DNA from: Paenibacillus sp. MBLB1832
Lineage (GTDB): Bacteria > Bacillota > Bacilli > Paenibacillales > NBRC-103111
DNA: 64,000 nucleotides
Assembly (NCBI RefSeq): GCF_032271945.1
Contig: NZ_CP130319.1
Location: forward strand, 4,297,001 to 4,361,000
Direction of reading: 5' to 3'
Shown here: piece by piece, positions 15,814 to 23,599 of the stretch
Numbering within the stretch: the stretch's first letter is position 1
Layout: each line of letters begins with the position of its first letter
Notes under the pieces: generated by a model
Database searches by the model: none
What the model was told of the DNA's origin: nothing
The model's input: the letters and a program-made list of their open reading frames with translations, nothing else
Position numbers and translations under genes: made by a program

Positions 15814-16449
15814 ATGGAACGAGAACAAGGTATTCAAGAAATTGAACGTACACGGATTATCGCGATTGTTCGCGGTGTGAAGGAAGGGCATATTCTATCC
15901 GTAGCGGAAGCGTTATATAACGGTGGCGTGACCGTGATGGAAGTAACCCTGAACACACCGGGAGCACTATCCATGATTAACAGCCTTCAGACGCGATGGG
16001 GCGATCGGATGTTTATCGGGGCTGGCACCGTGCTGGACTTGGAAGATGCCAAACAAGCGGTTGAAGCAGGAGCGGCTTTCCTCGTGACACCGAATTTGGA
16101 TGAAGAGGTTATTCGGTGGTCAAGCGAGCAAGGTGTCCCCATCTTCCCTGGCGCCATGACGCCAACTGAGGTCGTGAAAGCATGGAAAGCGGGAGCGACC
16201 GCTGTGAAAATATTCCCGAGCGCCAGCCTTGGGTTGCCATTCATCAAAGAGCTGATGGGACCATTGGACAAGATCCCGATGATGGCGGTCGGCGGTGTTA
16301 CCGAGTCGAATATTAAACAATTCCTCGAAATCGGCTGCTATGGGCTCGGTATCGGCGGTTCATTGATTAATGTGAAAGAAATTGAAGCTGGTAATTTCGG
16401 CTGGATTACAGAGAAGGCTGTTAGATTATTGAGCGCTGCAAATATGTAA
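15814..16449 (+). CDS. eda: KDPG/KHG aldolase
   Basis: A 211-residue cytosolic class I aldolase that splits 2-keto-3-deoxy-6-phosphogluconate to pyruvate and glyceraldehyde 3-phosphate and can act on 4-hydroxy-2-oxoglutarate. Key parts are the catalytic Glu in VTVMEVTLNTPGA, the phosphate-binding FIGAGTVLD, VTPNLDEEVI and the Schiff-base lysine in AVKIFPS, with GGVTESN near the end. AGGTGGGGG lies ten bases before the ATG at 15814; the ATG at 15787 precedes it. No kinase or transporter of the pathway is adjacent, so it stands alone. Confidence 0.92.
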   Translation: MEREQGIQEIERTRIIAIVRGVKEGHILSVAEALYNGGVTVMEVTLNTPGALSMINSLQTRWGDRMFIGAGTVLDLEDAKQAVEAGAAFLVTPNLDEEVIRWSSEQGVPIFPGAMTPTEVVKAWKAGATAVKIFPSASLGLPFIKELMGPLDKIPMMAVGGVTESNIKQFLEIGCYGLGIGGSLINVKEIEAGNFGWITEKAVRLLSAANM

Positions 16450-16485
16450 AGACAAGACTCACGCCGGTTGCCAAAAACAACACAA

Positions 16486-16526
16486 AAGGGTTAAGCAGCC
16501 ACTCGCCGCTTAACCCTTATTTTTTA
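16486..16526. terminator. Bidirectional terminator between eda and the SufR-like gene
   Basis: Stem AAGGGTTAAGC / GCTTAACCCTT with an 11-base loop, then ATTTTTT. Its right arm overlaps the 3' end of the leftward regulator gene. Confidence 0.85.
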
Positions 16527-17146
16527 CTTATGATATAAACGCATTTGCTCGCACCCTTGGCCAGGCACTCGGTACGCTCCACACTGGCATCCAGCAAGTT
16601 GCGAAACAAATTCAACTCACATTGGCACGCTTGTTGGTAGGTATTCGCTACTTTGGCGATCGGGCAATTATGCTCGCTCAGCACATAGCGGTCATCGCCT
16701 TCGTCCGTCCAATCAACCATGTAACCATTCTCATTCTGGATCTGTGCCAGCTCAGCTACACGCGCTTCCAAATCCTTGGCTTGCATGCGTGGCTGATAGC
16801 GAGCTTCCAATTTATCTTGTCTGCCTTCAAAAAGACGCTCAATTTTCGTTTGACCTTCGTCTTCCAAAAGCTCATCTAATAAATCCAACGTCAGCTGTAA
16901 GTATTTCTTGGGAAATAATTCGTCCGCCTGTGGCGCAAGTGTATAGACACTTGTTGGTCGTCCCATCGCTTGCCGCATCAATGTGGCTTCGAGCAAATTA
17001 TCTTTTTCCATCGAATGAATGTGCCGTCGAACGGCCATTTCGGTGATGCCAAGCTGCTTGGCGATATCCTGCACGCTTAACGGTCCTTGCGTTTTGAGCA
17101 TGGAAAGAATCACTTTTCGCGTTGACGTTTCTAGTGTTTGATTCAC
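16517..17146 (-). CDS. SufR-like winged-helix regulator with Fe-S cysteines
   Basis: A 209-residue regulator. The N-terminal winged helix (LSVQDIAKQLGITEMAVRRH) is followed by a basic wing (MRQAMGRPTSVYTL), a helical linker and a cysteine-rich end: Cys161, Cys174, Cys176, Cys194 and Cys202. The gaps 161-174-202 are the same as those of the three cluster cysteines of cyanobacterial SufR (164, 177, 205), so a [4Fe-4S] cluster is likely. SufR represses Fe-S assembly genes when the cluster is present. No suf genes are nearby; its targets are unlinked or unknown. Confidence 0.8.
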   Translation of the reverse strand: MNQTLETSTRKVILSMLKTQGPLSVQDIAKQLGITEMAVRRHIHSMEKDNLLEATLMRQAMGRPTSVYTLAPQADELFPKKYLQLTLDLLDELLEDEGQTKIERLFEGRQDKLEARYQPRMQAKDLEARVAELAQIQNENGYMVDWTDEGDDRYVLSEHNCPIAKVANTYQQACQCELNLFRNLLDASVERTECLAKGASKCVYIISKK

Positions 17147-17228
17147 GCTCTCACCACCCTTAGACCTTGTTTAGGTCTCATTTTACAGCAACAAAGGCAA
17201 TAAGTAAATTGAGTAACACGTATGCAGG

Positions 17229-17660
17229 TTACGCCAATTCACTCTTGATAAAAGCGCGAACGCTTGCCGCAAATTCTTCAAAAGCTGCTGGAATTTGCGC
17301 AATTAACGGATGAAGCGTCTCACGATTCCAATCCGCATAATCTTGTACAAGCGGCTTTCTGAGCTTCACCAACTCCAGCAGTGTCGCTTTCAAAGGCTCT
17401 GAATATGCACCTTCGCCATGAACGATCTCCAAGATATCTTCATAGCTGCTGGCATCTCTCAGAATAAAAGCATCGATCAGCAAGCTGCCAACGTCTGTAA
17501 CGGTTTCAATCGCTAGATGCAGGACGCGCTCCTGGGCTAGCTGCCACACCAGGTCTCTTGATCCTTGCTCCCACCGCGCCACCAGCTGCTGGCTGGCCTC
17601 CGCCAACACGGATAGAAATTGAATACGCTGATCAATTTGTTCATGATTAATAAAATACAT
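17229..17660 (-). CDS. DUF86/HepT-like protein (YutE-like)
   Basis: A 143-residue all-helical protein resembling YutE and the HepT toxin family (RVLHLAIETVTDVGSLLIDA, then LVKLRKPLVQDYADW). HepT-type HEPN RNases carry an R-x4-6-H active motif; here the matching stretch is RKPLVQDY, with Gln where His is expected, so RNase activity is doubtful. No nucleotidyltransferase antitoxin lies beside it, in line with a housekeeping YutE rather than a toxin pair. It follows a 37-residue membrane peptide gene by three bases. Confidence 0.75.
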   Translation of the reverse strand: MYFINHEQIDQRIQFLSVLAEASQQLVARWEQGSRDLVWQLAQERVLHLAIETVTDVGSLLIDAFILRDASSYEDILEIVHGEGAYSEPLKATLLELVKLRKPLVQDYADWNRETLHPLIAQIPAAFEEFAASVRAFIKSELA

Positions 17661-17663
17661 AAT

Positions 17664-17777
17664 CTATCTCCGTCCTCTTTTTCGCCATTTCGTCCATACC
17701 AACATAGCAAAAAAAGTGATAATTACCAAAAATATGAGCAAAACCGCCTGCATTACATATTCATAACTCACGATCAT
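17664..17777 (-). CDS. Small single-pass membrane peptide upstream of the YutE-like gene
   Basis: A 37-residue reading frame beginning MIVSYEYVMQAVLLIFLVII and ending WTKWRKRGRR: a short outside end, one hydrophobic helix and a strongly basic cytoplasmic tail. AGAGGG lies just before; the GTG at 17771 has the better spacing and would give 35 residues. The stop TAG is three bases from the ATG of the YutE-like gene, whose ribosome binding site lies inside this frame, so the two are probably coupled. No function is known. Confidence 0.55.
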   Translation of the reverse strand: MIVSYEYVMQAVLLIFLVIITFFAMLVWTKWRKRGRR

Positions 17778-17928
17778 TCACCCTCTTGATTCATCTCAAT
17801 GTACATGCTATCAACAGTTTAGCTTGGGCAGATGACAGCGTCAAGCGCGGTCGCAGCCTAATCTGCCTGATTGTCCTACCTGCAGCGATCATGGTAAAGT
17901 GAATGTAGCGAATAAAAGGAGTTCGAGC

Positions 17929-19026
17929 ATGGCATCCAAACCAAAACTTACAGAAATCGACATCGTGCGAGCGATCGCAATTATCGCTGTTGTGCTCATT
18001 CATGGCACGTCAGACGCGACCCTGCTAGCCGTAGGAACGGGCTCACAGGCCCTCTTTTTCATCCTCAATAAAGCTAGTTTATTTACAGTTCCCCTCTTCA
18101 TCTGGATTAGCGGACTCGTATTGTTTTACTCGTATTACGACCGATGGGAGCCAGGTATGACAAGGGTATTTTGGGCAAAAAGACTGCAAAAAATCGTAAT
18201 CCCCTATGTGTTATGGTCCATCTTTTACTATGTGTATAATCAGTGGATGTTTCATGGCACTGTGCATGTGGACGCTTGGTATCTGTTTAAACTGCTCCTA
18301 TCCGGAAATGCCAGCTATCATCTCTACTATATGATCATTATTGTTCAGTTCTATGTGCTATTCCCGCTCGTGATGACGGCTGTCACCAAGTTCAAGCGTC
18401 TGAGCAAATGGCTGATTCCTCTAGGTATTGGCATTCAAGCTGCTTCGTACACCTTCCATCATTGGGTCGCACCGCTGCCTGAGTATGCCAGTCTATGTCT
18501 CAGTTACACGGCCATGTTCAGCTTCGGCGCCTACATGGGCATCTATTATAAGCAAATGCTGGCATGGGCGCTTCGTTTCAAAAGATGGCTGATCCCCCTT
18601 GCGCTCCTGTCGGGCGCTGCTTTTGTCGGCATGCTCTACCTGCAGCTTGAAATCGCCTCGTTTGACAATACGTTGATCGAGCTGACGCTGCTCGTCTATT
18701 GCCTGGCGATCCCGCTGCCCTGCGTGCTGTGGGCGCGCAGCCAAGTGGCGAGGGCGAGCCGCCATCATGCGAATACGAGCAGGAAAAATGCGAAGGCGAG
18801 CCGCCTCGCCACTAGCCTAAATGCCGTAGGCGCAGCCTCATTCGGCATTTATCTCGCGCACCCCGCGATCCTCACGCTGTGGGATCGCGTGCAGCCAGAG
18901 CCAGCGCCTGGGCGCATCTGGCTCTACGATGTGCACACCCTAGCAGCCGTCCTTATCGGGCTGCTAGGGGCGTGGGGGCTCGCGCGTGCATACGCGAGCC
19001 TAATGCAAAAAGGTTCCGCTCGCTAA
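17929..19026 (+). CDS. Acyltransferase 3 family membrane protein
   Basis: A 365-residue protein with about ten membrane helices. It opens with the family motif EIDIVRAIAIIAVVLIHG, which includes the conserved Arg and the probable catalytic His, and carries RLQKIVIPYVLWSIFYY. These enzymes O-acetylate surface sugars or lipids using cytosolic acyl donors. AAAGGAG precedes the ATG at 17929. The 3' third is distinctly richer in GC and Arg/Ala (RSQVARASRHHANTSRKNAK) than the rest, a low-complexity loop before the last helices. No glycan genes adjoin it. Confidence 0.85.
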   Translation: MASKPKLTEIDIVRAIAIIAVVLIHGTSDATLLAVGTGSQALFFILNKASLFTVPLFIWISGLVLFYSYYDRWEPGMTRVFWAKRLQKIVIPYVLWSIFYYVYNQWMFHGTVHVDAWYLFKLLLSGNASYHLYYMIIIVQFYVLFPLVMTAVTKFKRLSKWLIPLGIGIQAASYTFHHWVAPLPEYASLCLSYTAMFSFGAYMGIYYKQMLAWALRFKRWLIPLALLSGAAFVGMLYLQLEIASFDNTLIELTLLVYCLAIPLPCVLWARSQVARASRHHANTSRKNAKASRLATSLNAVGAASFGIYLAHPAILTLWDRVQPEPAPGRIWLYDVHTLAAVLIGLLGAWGLARAYASLMQKGSAR

Positions 19027-19037
19027 GGAGCGGAACC
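19007..19037 (-). terminator. Rho-independent terminator for the TPR gene
   Basis: Stem GGTTCCGCTC / GAGCGGAACC with a six-base loop, followed on the minus strand by TTTTT. It lies just past the stop of the leftward TPR gene and overlaps the last codons of the acyltransferase gene. Confidence 0.8.
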
Positions 19038-19040
19038 ATG

Positions 19041-19706
19041 CTATTTCAGGCGCGCCAGCCAGGCCCAGCGCCGTTGTTGACGGCGACTGTAGCGGGGCAA
19101 GCCGCGGTAGATGTCCAGCGCTTCGCGGTAAGCGCGCTTGGCATCGTCTTGACGGCCGAGCTGCTGATACAGCTGGCCTAGACGGTAGTACGCCTCGACC
19201 GACGAGGAGTGCAGGTCGCGGAAGTGTTCGATGAATTGCGCCGCTCGCTCAGGCGCATGAGGAGCTAGAGCCTCGCCAAGGCGGAGGAAGGCTTCGCCAT
19301 ATTTGACCCGCGGATTCAGCTCGATCGCTTGGAGCATATACCTCTCGCCTTCCGCAATGCGTCCTAGCTTCAGCAAGCAAAGTCCAATCTCATAATGCAC
19401 ATCAGCGGAGTCCGCTATGATCGGCAGCGATTGCTCCAAGTAAGGCAGTGCTTCTTGATATTTTTTGCGTTCAATTAGAATGCGCGCTAAATCCAGCTTT
19501 GCCGATGTGTTATGCGGATTGGCGTGTAAATCTACACGGAGCCTCGTCGCCTTTCGTTTTAATTGAAATGGCCTCCATATATTCGGCAGGATGCCGACAT
19601 ATCTGCGATCCAACAAGTAGAAAATGACGAGTAAAATCAATAAAGCCAGAAACGGATTGCCGACAAGTCGCCAGAGTAGTGCAAAAATAAATAGTTTCCC
19701 AAGCAA
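19041..19706 (-). CDS. Membrane-anchored TPR protein
   Basis: A 221-residue protein with one or two hydrophobic helices at residues 3-33 (LLWRLVGNPFLALLILLVIF) and then about four tetratricopeptide repeats, for example AKLDLARILIERKKYQEALP, VHYEIGLCLLKLGRIAEGER and AYYRLGQLYQQLGRQDDAKR. TPRs make protein-protein contacts; the soluble part should face the cytoplasm. The C-terminus is very basic (RYSRRQQRRWAWLARLK). Partner and process are unknown. The 3' part shares the GC-rich composition of the neighbouring acyltransferase end. Confidence 0.8.
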   Translation of the reverse strand: MLGKLFIFALLWRLVGNPFLALLILLVIFYLLDRRYVGILPNIWRPFQLKRKATRLRVDLHANPHNTSAKLDLARILIERKKYQEALPYLEQSLPIIADSADVHYEIGLCLLKLGRIAEGERYMLQAIELNPRVKYGEAFLRLGEALAPHAPERAAQFIEHFRDLHSSSVEAYYRLGQLYQQLGRQDDAKRAYREALDIYRGLPRYSRRQQRRWAWLARLK

Positions 19707-19827
19707 AGTCCATATCCCCTTTCAACTTCCTTATACTACCATATTATGGGATGTCTGGTCATCCCCTTCTATCATTCGAAATTTAGACGCAGCAGTGCTA
19801 TACTAGAAAGAAAAAGGGAGTTTCCAT

Positions 19828-20091
19828 ATGAAAGATTCGCACAAAGCAACATGGCTTAAACGTAAGAAATTAGGACGTTCCAAATATTTAATGTACTTCG
19901 GCCTGCTTCCATGGGGGCTTGCGCTGACGATCCTTACGAGCTTTCTGGAATTTCTAAGCTACGGATCCATTGAATCCACGTGGGTTTCCATTCGATTCAT
20001 CATTTTCATGTTCATCGGATTTTTCGTGGCTAATGCCCGTTGGAATGCGATGGAACGGCGCTTTGAACCGCCAGCCCCAAGACGACCGTAA
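19828..20091 (+). CDS. Small two-helix membrane protein, 87 residues
   Basis: Starts MKDSHKATWLKRKKLGRSKY, then two hydrophobic segments (YFGLLPWGLALTILTSFLEF and SIRFIIFMFIGFFVANARW) and a Pro-rich tail. Both ends are predicted inside by the positive-inside rule. AAAGGGAG lies before the ATG. I do not recognise a named family. A short terminator overlaps the stop codon. Confidence 0.7.
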   Translation: MKDSHKATWLKRKKLGRSKYLMYFGLLPWGLALTILTSFLEFLSYGSIESTWVSIRFIIFMFIGFFVANARWNAMERRFEPPAPRRP

Positions 20092-20103
20092 GGTCGTTTT
20101 TTC
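20082..20103 (+). terminator. Rho-independent terminator overlapping a stop codon
   Basis: ACGACC-GTAA-GGTCGT followed by six T. The loop contains the TAA stop of the 87-residue gene. Confidence 0.75.
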
Positions 20104-20106
20104 ATT

Positions 20107-21924
20107 TTAAATGCTAGGTGCGAACCAGATTTCCCTGAAGTCCACCCAGCCTAGATCATTGATTGTGACACCCTTAATCGAGTCGTGATACGTGGTTTGT
20201 TGAGATCGATGCAGCACAAACAGGAACGATTTCTCCGCTTGCAGCTCATCCACGATGTCATGTAAGCCCGCTATGCGCGCATCCACATCTGGATTGCTCA
20301 GAATTCCCTCTATTTTCGCATCCACCCACTCAGCTCGTTCTCTATTCATATGCGCCCTAACATAGCTGTTGCTCTGCTTCAACGTCTGAATAATATGAAG
20401 ATCATAATGACTTTCCATGCAAATGTGGTAGAAAATAAGATCCGCTTCCTCGATCGTACTCAGCTGCATCATATCCGCTTCGCTTCGTATCGTAATCTCA
20501 ATGGGAATCCCGATCGCTTCGCATTGCCGACAAATCCATCTGGCATCCTCGTTATTGTTGCTGTAGACGTACATGCGGAGCTTGTCGCCTTGGTAGCCCA
20601 TTTCTTCCAGAAGGCGCTTCGCCTCCTCTTGATCGGTCAGGGACTTCGATTGCGACTCTAGCATTGGAAGAAAGCTTCTGGCAGGGGCTTCCCGGAAGCC
20701 CCCAAGCTCTTCGATCATGCGCTCACGATCTAGCACGAGATCGACTGCTTTACGAAAATTCGTATGCTGCTGAGGCCCTCTTTTATTCCGATTGAACGTA
20801 AGTAAACTGCAGCCCATGATAGACTGCTCGATCTGGTGCCACTCCGAATCTTTATCAATCGCGCCTACTGGTTTCTGAGAATTGGAGTGTCGGCTAAACA
20901 CCTGCACCTTATCCCAACTCGGAAGCGACTCGGATAAGTCAGATGGCAACAGCCAGATTTCGATCTGATCCAGATGCGGCCTGACACCGAAATAATTATC
21001 AAACGCTCGCAATTTGCAAATAAAATCGTCATTGCGCTCCAACCTGAAAGGCCCCGTTCCAATCGGCATCCTTCCGAAAATGGCCTCATTATCACGGCAA
21101 ATTTCCTCTGGTACGATCGCCATAGACATATGAGCCAATTGCTCTAAGAACAGCACGTTCGGATGTGTCAATTCAATATTGATGCTGCTTCGATTCAGCA
21201 CAGTGATCGACTCGATGCTTTCGGCCATCCAGCCTTGGGTGGCGTTCGACCCTAGCTGCTTTAATCGCATGAACGAGTACTTCACATCATTTGCTGTCAT
21301 CTCGCGACCATGATGGAACAGCACCCCTTTGCGCAGATAGAATGTGTAATGCAAGCCATCTTGACTGACTTCCCAGTAGTGGGCTAAATGAGGCTCTATC
21401 ACTTTCGTTCGCGGGTTATAGCGAATTAGCGTATCAAAGATATGACCAATCAGATGAAAATCAAACGCATAAAACGTATGAGCAGGGTCAAGCGTGACCA
21501 ACCATTTATACACTGGAAAACGCAGGGCATCCTTAAAGCGCTCCTCGTGCTCTAACGCACGGTAACCAAAAAAGCTGAACAACCACTCGATAAAGGAATC
21601 CTGCAGCGCTTCCCCTTTACCGAGTTGATGAATCAGCTCAATCGTACCTAAATAGTCACCGCGACTTGCCAGCGACATCGCTTGCTTCGAAATCATATCC
21701 TCCGAGGACACCAAGAAAGTCAGCTTGGAAATATTGCCTCTTCCCCTGCCTGGTTCCCAAGAAAGCCAGTTCTGTTCACTCATTTTTTTCAATAAAATCT
21801 TCGCATTCCTTGTGGAGCAATACAATCTGTCCGCGATTTCTTCCAATGTAATGGGCTGCGGTTGATGCTCAATCCCATGCTCAAAGCCAGCTCGCAATTC
21901 CAAAAAGTGAGACAATATCTGCAT
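20107..21924 (-). CDS. SgrR-type regulator with solute-binding domain
   Basis: A 605-residue protein. Residues 1-75 form the SgrR N-terminal winged helix (ITLEEIADRLYCSTRNAKIL). From about residue 155 it follows family 5 extracellular solute-binding proteins (FDTLIRYNPRTKVIEPHLAH, then DGLHYTFYLRKGVLFHHGRE and TANDVKYSFMRL) but lacks a signal peptide, so it stays in the cytoplasm and senses a ligand. In many Bacilli such genes are divergent from an MFS exporter; here the divergent gene is only a 49-residue peptide. Full length for the family. Confidence 0.88.
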   Translation of the reverse strand: MQILSHFLELRAGFEHGIEHQPQPITLEEIADRLYCSTRNAKILLKKMSEQNWLSWEPGRGRGNISKLTFLVSSEDMISKQAMSLASRGDYLGTIELIHQLGKGEALQDSFIEWLFSFFGYRALEHEERFKDALRFPVYKWLVTLDPAHTFYAFDFHLIGHIFDTLIRYNPRTKVIEPHLAHYWEVSQDGLHYTFYLRKGVLFHHGREMTANDVKYSFMRLKQLGSNATQGWMAESIESITVLNRSSINIELTHPNVLFLEQLAHMSMAIVPEEICRDNEAIFGRMPIGTGPFRLERNDDFICKLRAFDNYFGVRPHLDQIEIWLLPSDLSESLPSWDKVQVFSRHSNSQKPVGAIDKDSEWHQIEQSIMGCSLLTFNRNKRGPQQHTNFRKAVDLVLDRERMIEELGGFREAPARSFLPMLESQSKSLTDQEEAKRLLEEMGYQGDKLRMYVYSNNNEDARWICRQCEAIGIPIEITIRSEADMMQLSTIEEADLIFYHICMESHYDLHIIQTLKQSNSYVRAHMNRERAEWVDAKIEGILSNPDVDARIAGLHDIVDELQAEKSFLFVLHRSQQTTYHDSIKGVTINDLGWVDFREIWFAPSI

Positions 21925-22038
21925 CGTCCAACGTCCTTTCCATAAAAGGGGAAATCGTTGAACCCAATTATACTCTTTTTGTTCCCCTTATTCCAGCGTA
22001 AACTAAGGGTATCCCAAAAAGAAAGGAAAGTGACCACG

Positions 22039-22188
22039 ATGCAACCTACAGATCTCTACGTTTCAGAGAAGCTTATGGAATGGCAGCTGCATGAGCTTGA
22101 AAGCGAAGCTCGCGAACATTGGAAATGGAAAGCTGTTAAGAAAAGGAAAGTGTCCGTTCTGCTGACTAGCTTGTTCTTCTGGCTCTAA
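22039..22188 (+). CDS. 49-residue basic peptide divergent from the SgrR-type gene
   Basis: Begins MQPTDLYVSEKLMEWQLHEL and ends KKRKVSVLLTSLFFWL: an acidic amphipathic start, a basic middle and a hydrophobic tail. AAAGGAAAG lies eight bases before the ATG, and the gap to the SgrR-type start is 114 bases. Its last 23 bases overlap the 3' end of the VanZ-like gene on the other strand. It could be the SgrR target, or just a regulator-linked short gene. No family recognised. Confidence 0.5.
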   Translation: MQPTDLYVSEKLMEWQLHELESEAREHWKWKAVKKRKVSVLLTSLFFWL

Positions 22189-22684
22189 TTCGTTCACGGA
22201 TGACGAGAACCAACCACACTACTAGGAGCGCACCCAGAATACCGATTCCGTCAACACACACATCGATGCCGTGTCCGGTTCGATCTTTCACGAACGATTG
22301 ATGCCATTCATCCGACATCGCATATACGATCGAGATGAGGAAGGAGCTGAACAACGCTATGTACAATCTCACTGGCTTCGCAAGCAAAGCGATCGACCAC
22401 AGCAGGGCAAGTACAGCATATTCGCTGACGTGTCCTGCTTTTCTTATGATGAATTCGATGAAATTTATCGGATCTCGCCACGAAATGACCTGACGGTCGT
22501 ATGTGAACTCGATATGAGGGAAATGCTCTTTCAGCTTTGCGCTAGAAAATTTCGATTCCAAATAAGGCTTCAAACTCTGTTGCTGATACGTCTCCGCCGA
22601 CTTCATATAAATAAACGCCATCCAGAGGACGGCTGCGACTAGGAATACGTAGAATACCATCATCGAACGGGTTAACTTCGGCAT
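22166..22684 (-). CDS. VanZ-like membrane protein
   Basis: A 172-residue protein with four hydrophobic segments and the VanZ family landmarks FIIRKAGHVSEYAVLALLW and SDEWHQSFVKDRTGHGIDV ending in the GI helix. VanZ itself gives low-level teicoplanin resistance; most homologues in Firmicutes are of unknown role and are not resistance genes. It follows a small three-helix protein gene by 14 bases in the same direction, so they form an operon. Confidence 0.85.
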   Translation of the reverse strand: MPKLTRSMMVFYVFLVAAVLWMAFIYMKSAETYQQQSLKPYLESKFSSAKLKEHFPHIEFTYDRQVISWRDPINFIEFIIRKAGHVSEYAVLALLWSIALLAKPVRLYIALFSSFLISIVYAMSDEWHQSFVKDRTGHGIDVCVDGIGILGALLVVWLVLVIRERIRARRTS

Positions 22685-22698
22685 TCCGCTCCCCTCTC

Positions 22699-22986
22699 TT
22701 ATGGATTCAATTTCTTCCGAATACTAAATAAAGCGAAAAATTCAAGAACCATCACATTCACCGCGGATACCCCGTAAAACGCCATCCCAAACATCATCTG
22801 GAACTTGTCCGTCGTCACCGACTTCCACCAATATACTGCTGCTACTGTCATTGCGATATTCAGCGCCGTTGATAGTAAGAAGGAGAACCCCAAACGATTC
22901 GTCATGCGCATCATCACTACACCAATTACAAATGGAACCGCGAAAGTAATACCCAAGAAAAGCCAATACAACACTGCGTTCGACAC
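22699..22986 (-). CDS. Small three-helix membrane protein, 95 residues
   Basis: Three predicted helices: LYWLFLGITFAVPFVIGVVM, FLLSTALNIAMTVAAVYWW and FYGVSAVNVMVLEFFALF, ending RKKLNP. The start is a GTG at 22986 with GGAGTGGAG upstream. It is the first gene of a probable operon with the VanZ-like gene. No named family recognised. Confidence 0.65.
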   Translation of the reverse strand: MSNAVLYWLFLGITFAVPFVIGVVMMRMTNRLGFSFLLSTALNIAMTVAAVYWWKSVTTDKFQMMFGMAFYGVSAVNVMVLEFFALFSIRKKLNP

Positions 22987-23134
22987 GACATCTCCACTCC
23001 CAAACGATCAACTAGTTTATGCTACTAGGTTAGCATGAACCTGCGCTTGAAACAACGTTTCACGACCTTTGCAACAGAAATGACAAACAGCTGGCAAGAT
23101 AGGAACATGCATGAAAAATAACAAATCGCAGGTC

Positions 23135-23163
23135 TTGCCTGTCATCGTGAATTCCTGTATAAT
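23135..23163 (+). promoter_or_regulatory. Promoter of tRNA-Ala
   Basis: TTGCCT, a 17-base spacer and a consensus TATAAT at 23158-23163, 33 bases before the mature tRNA start. Confidence 0.75.
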
Positions 23164-23195
23164 ACAAAAAGTCGACGCCATTAAAGCGTTATCAC

Positions 23196-23268
23196 GGGGC
23201 CTTAGCTCAGCTGGGAGAGCGCATCGCTGGCAGCGATGAGGTCAGGGGTTCGATCCCCCTAGGCTCCA
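23196..23268 (+). tRNA. tRNA-Ala (anticodon GGC)
   Basis: A 73-base cloverleaf. The acceptor arm GGGGCCT pairs with AGGCTCC and contains the G3-U70 wobble that marks alanine tRNAs. The D arm is in TTAGCTCAGCTGGGAGAGC, the anticodon stem-loop is CATCG-CTGGCAG-CGATG with anticodon GGC, and the T loop is GGTTCGATCC. The CCA end is not encoded. It is a single-gene unit with its own promoter and terminator. It reads GCC and GCU codons. Confidence 0.97.
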
Positions 23269-23279
23269 TTAGAACGTAT

Positions 23280-23318
23280 AAAAAGAACATGTCCTTTGGG
23301 CATGTTCTTTTTTTCGTT
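23280..23318 (+). terminator. Terminator after tRNA-Ala
   Basis: AAAAGAACATGTCC-TTT-GGGCATGTTCTTTT followed by further T, one wobble pair in the stem. Confidence 0.85.
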
Positions 23319-23368
23319 CTAGGAGCCTTAGGGAGAGAACCCCGACGGGTTCGCCTGCGCGAACGGAA

Positions 23369-23539
23369 TTACGTAGGATTCACCGCGAAAATAGAATGAA
23401 CATTTCCTTCAGGATCGCCAAAGTAACCAGCCGTATGGCCCCAATGCTTGATTTGCGGCGCTATGACGTCAATGGCTCCCTTCGAAACGAACTCATCGTA
23501 TAAGGCGTATACTTGAATATCATAGAACATTTGTTCCAT
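23369..23539 (-). pseudogene. C-terminal remnant of a VOC/glyoxalase gene
   Basis: The leftward frame reads MEQMFYDIQVYALYDEFVSK and ends HTAGYFGDPEGNVHSIFAVN plus two residues. GYFxDPEGNxxxIF is the last strand pair of glyoxalase/bleomycin-resistance (VOC) proteins. The in-frame region upstream (ISFLLHE) stays open for a short way but runs into the start region of the GH16-like gene on the other strand, and the first half of the domain is absent. A broken gene, probably cut when the GH16 gene arrived. Confidence 0.65.
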
Positions 23540-23599
23540 TTCGTGCAATAAAAATGATATACTATTTTATAAAAAATGGATGGGTTGGAGGCATGATCG

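Noticed and set aside
17229..17660. HepT/MntA toxin-antitoxin system
   Set aside because: No nucleotidyltransferase partner and the HEPN His is missing.
22166..22684. Glycopeptide resistance gene vanZ
   Set aside because: Only the broad VanZ-like family is supported; no van cluster genes are near.
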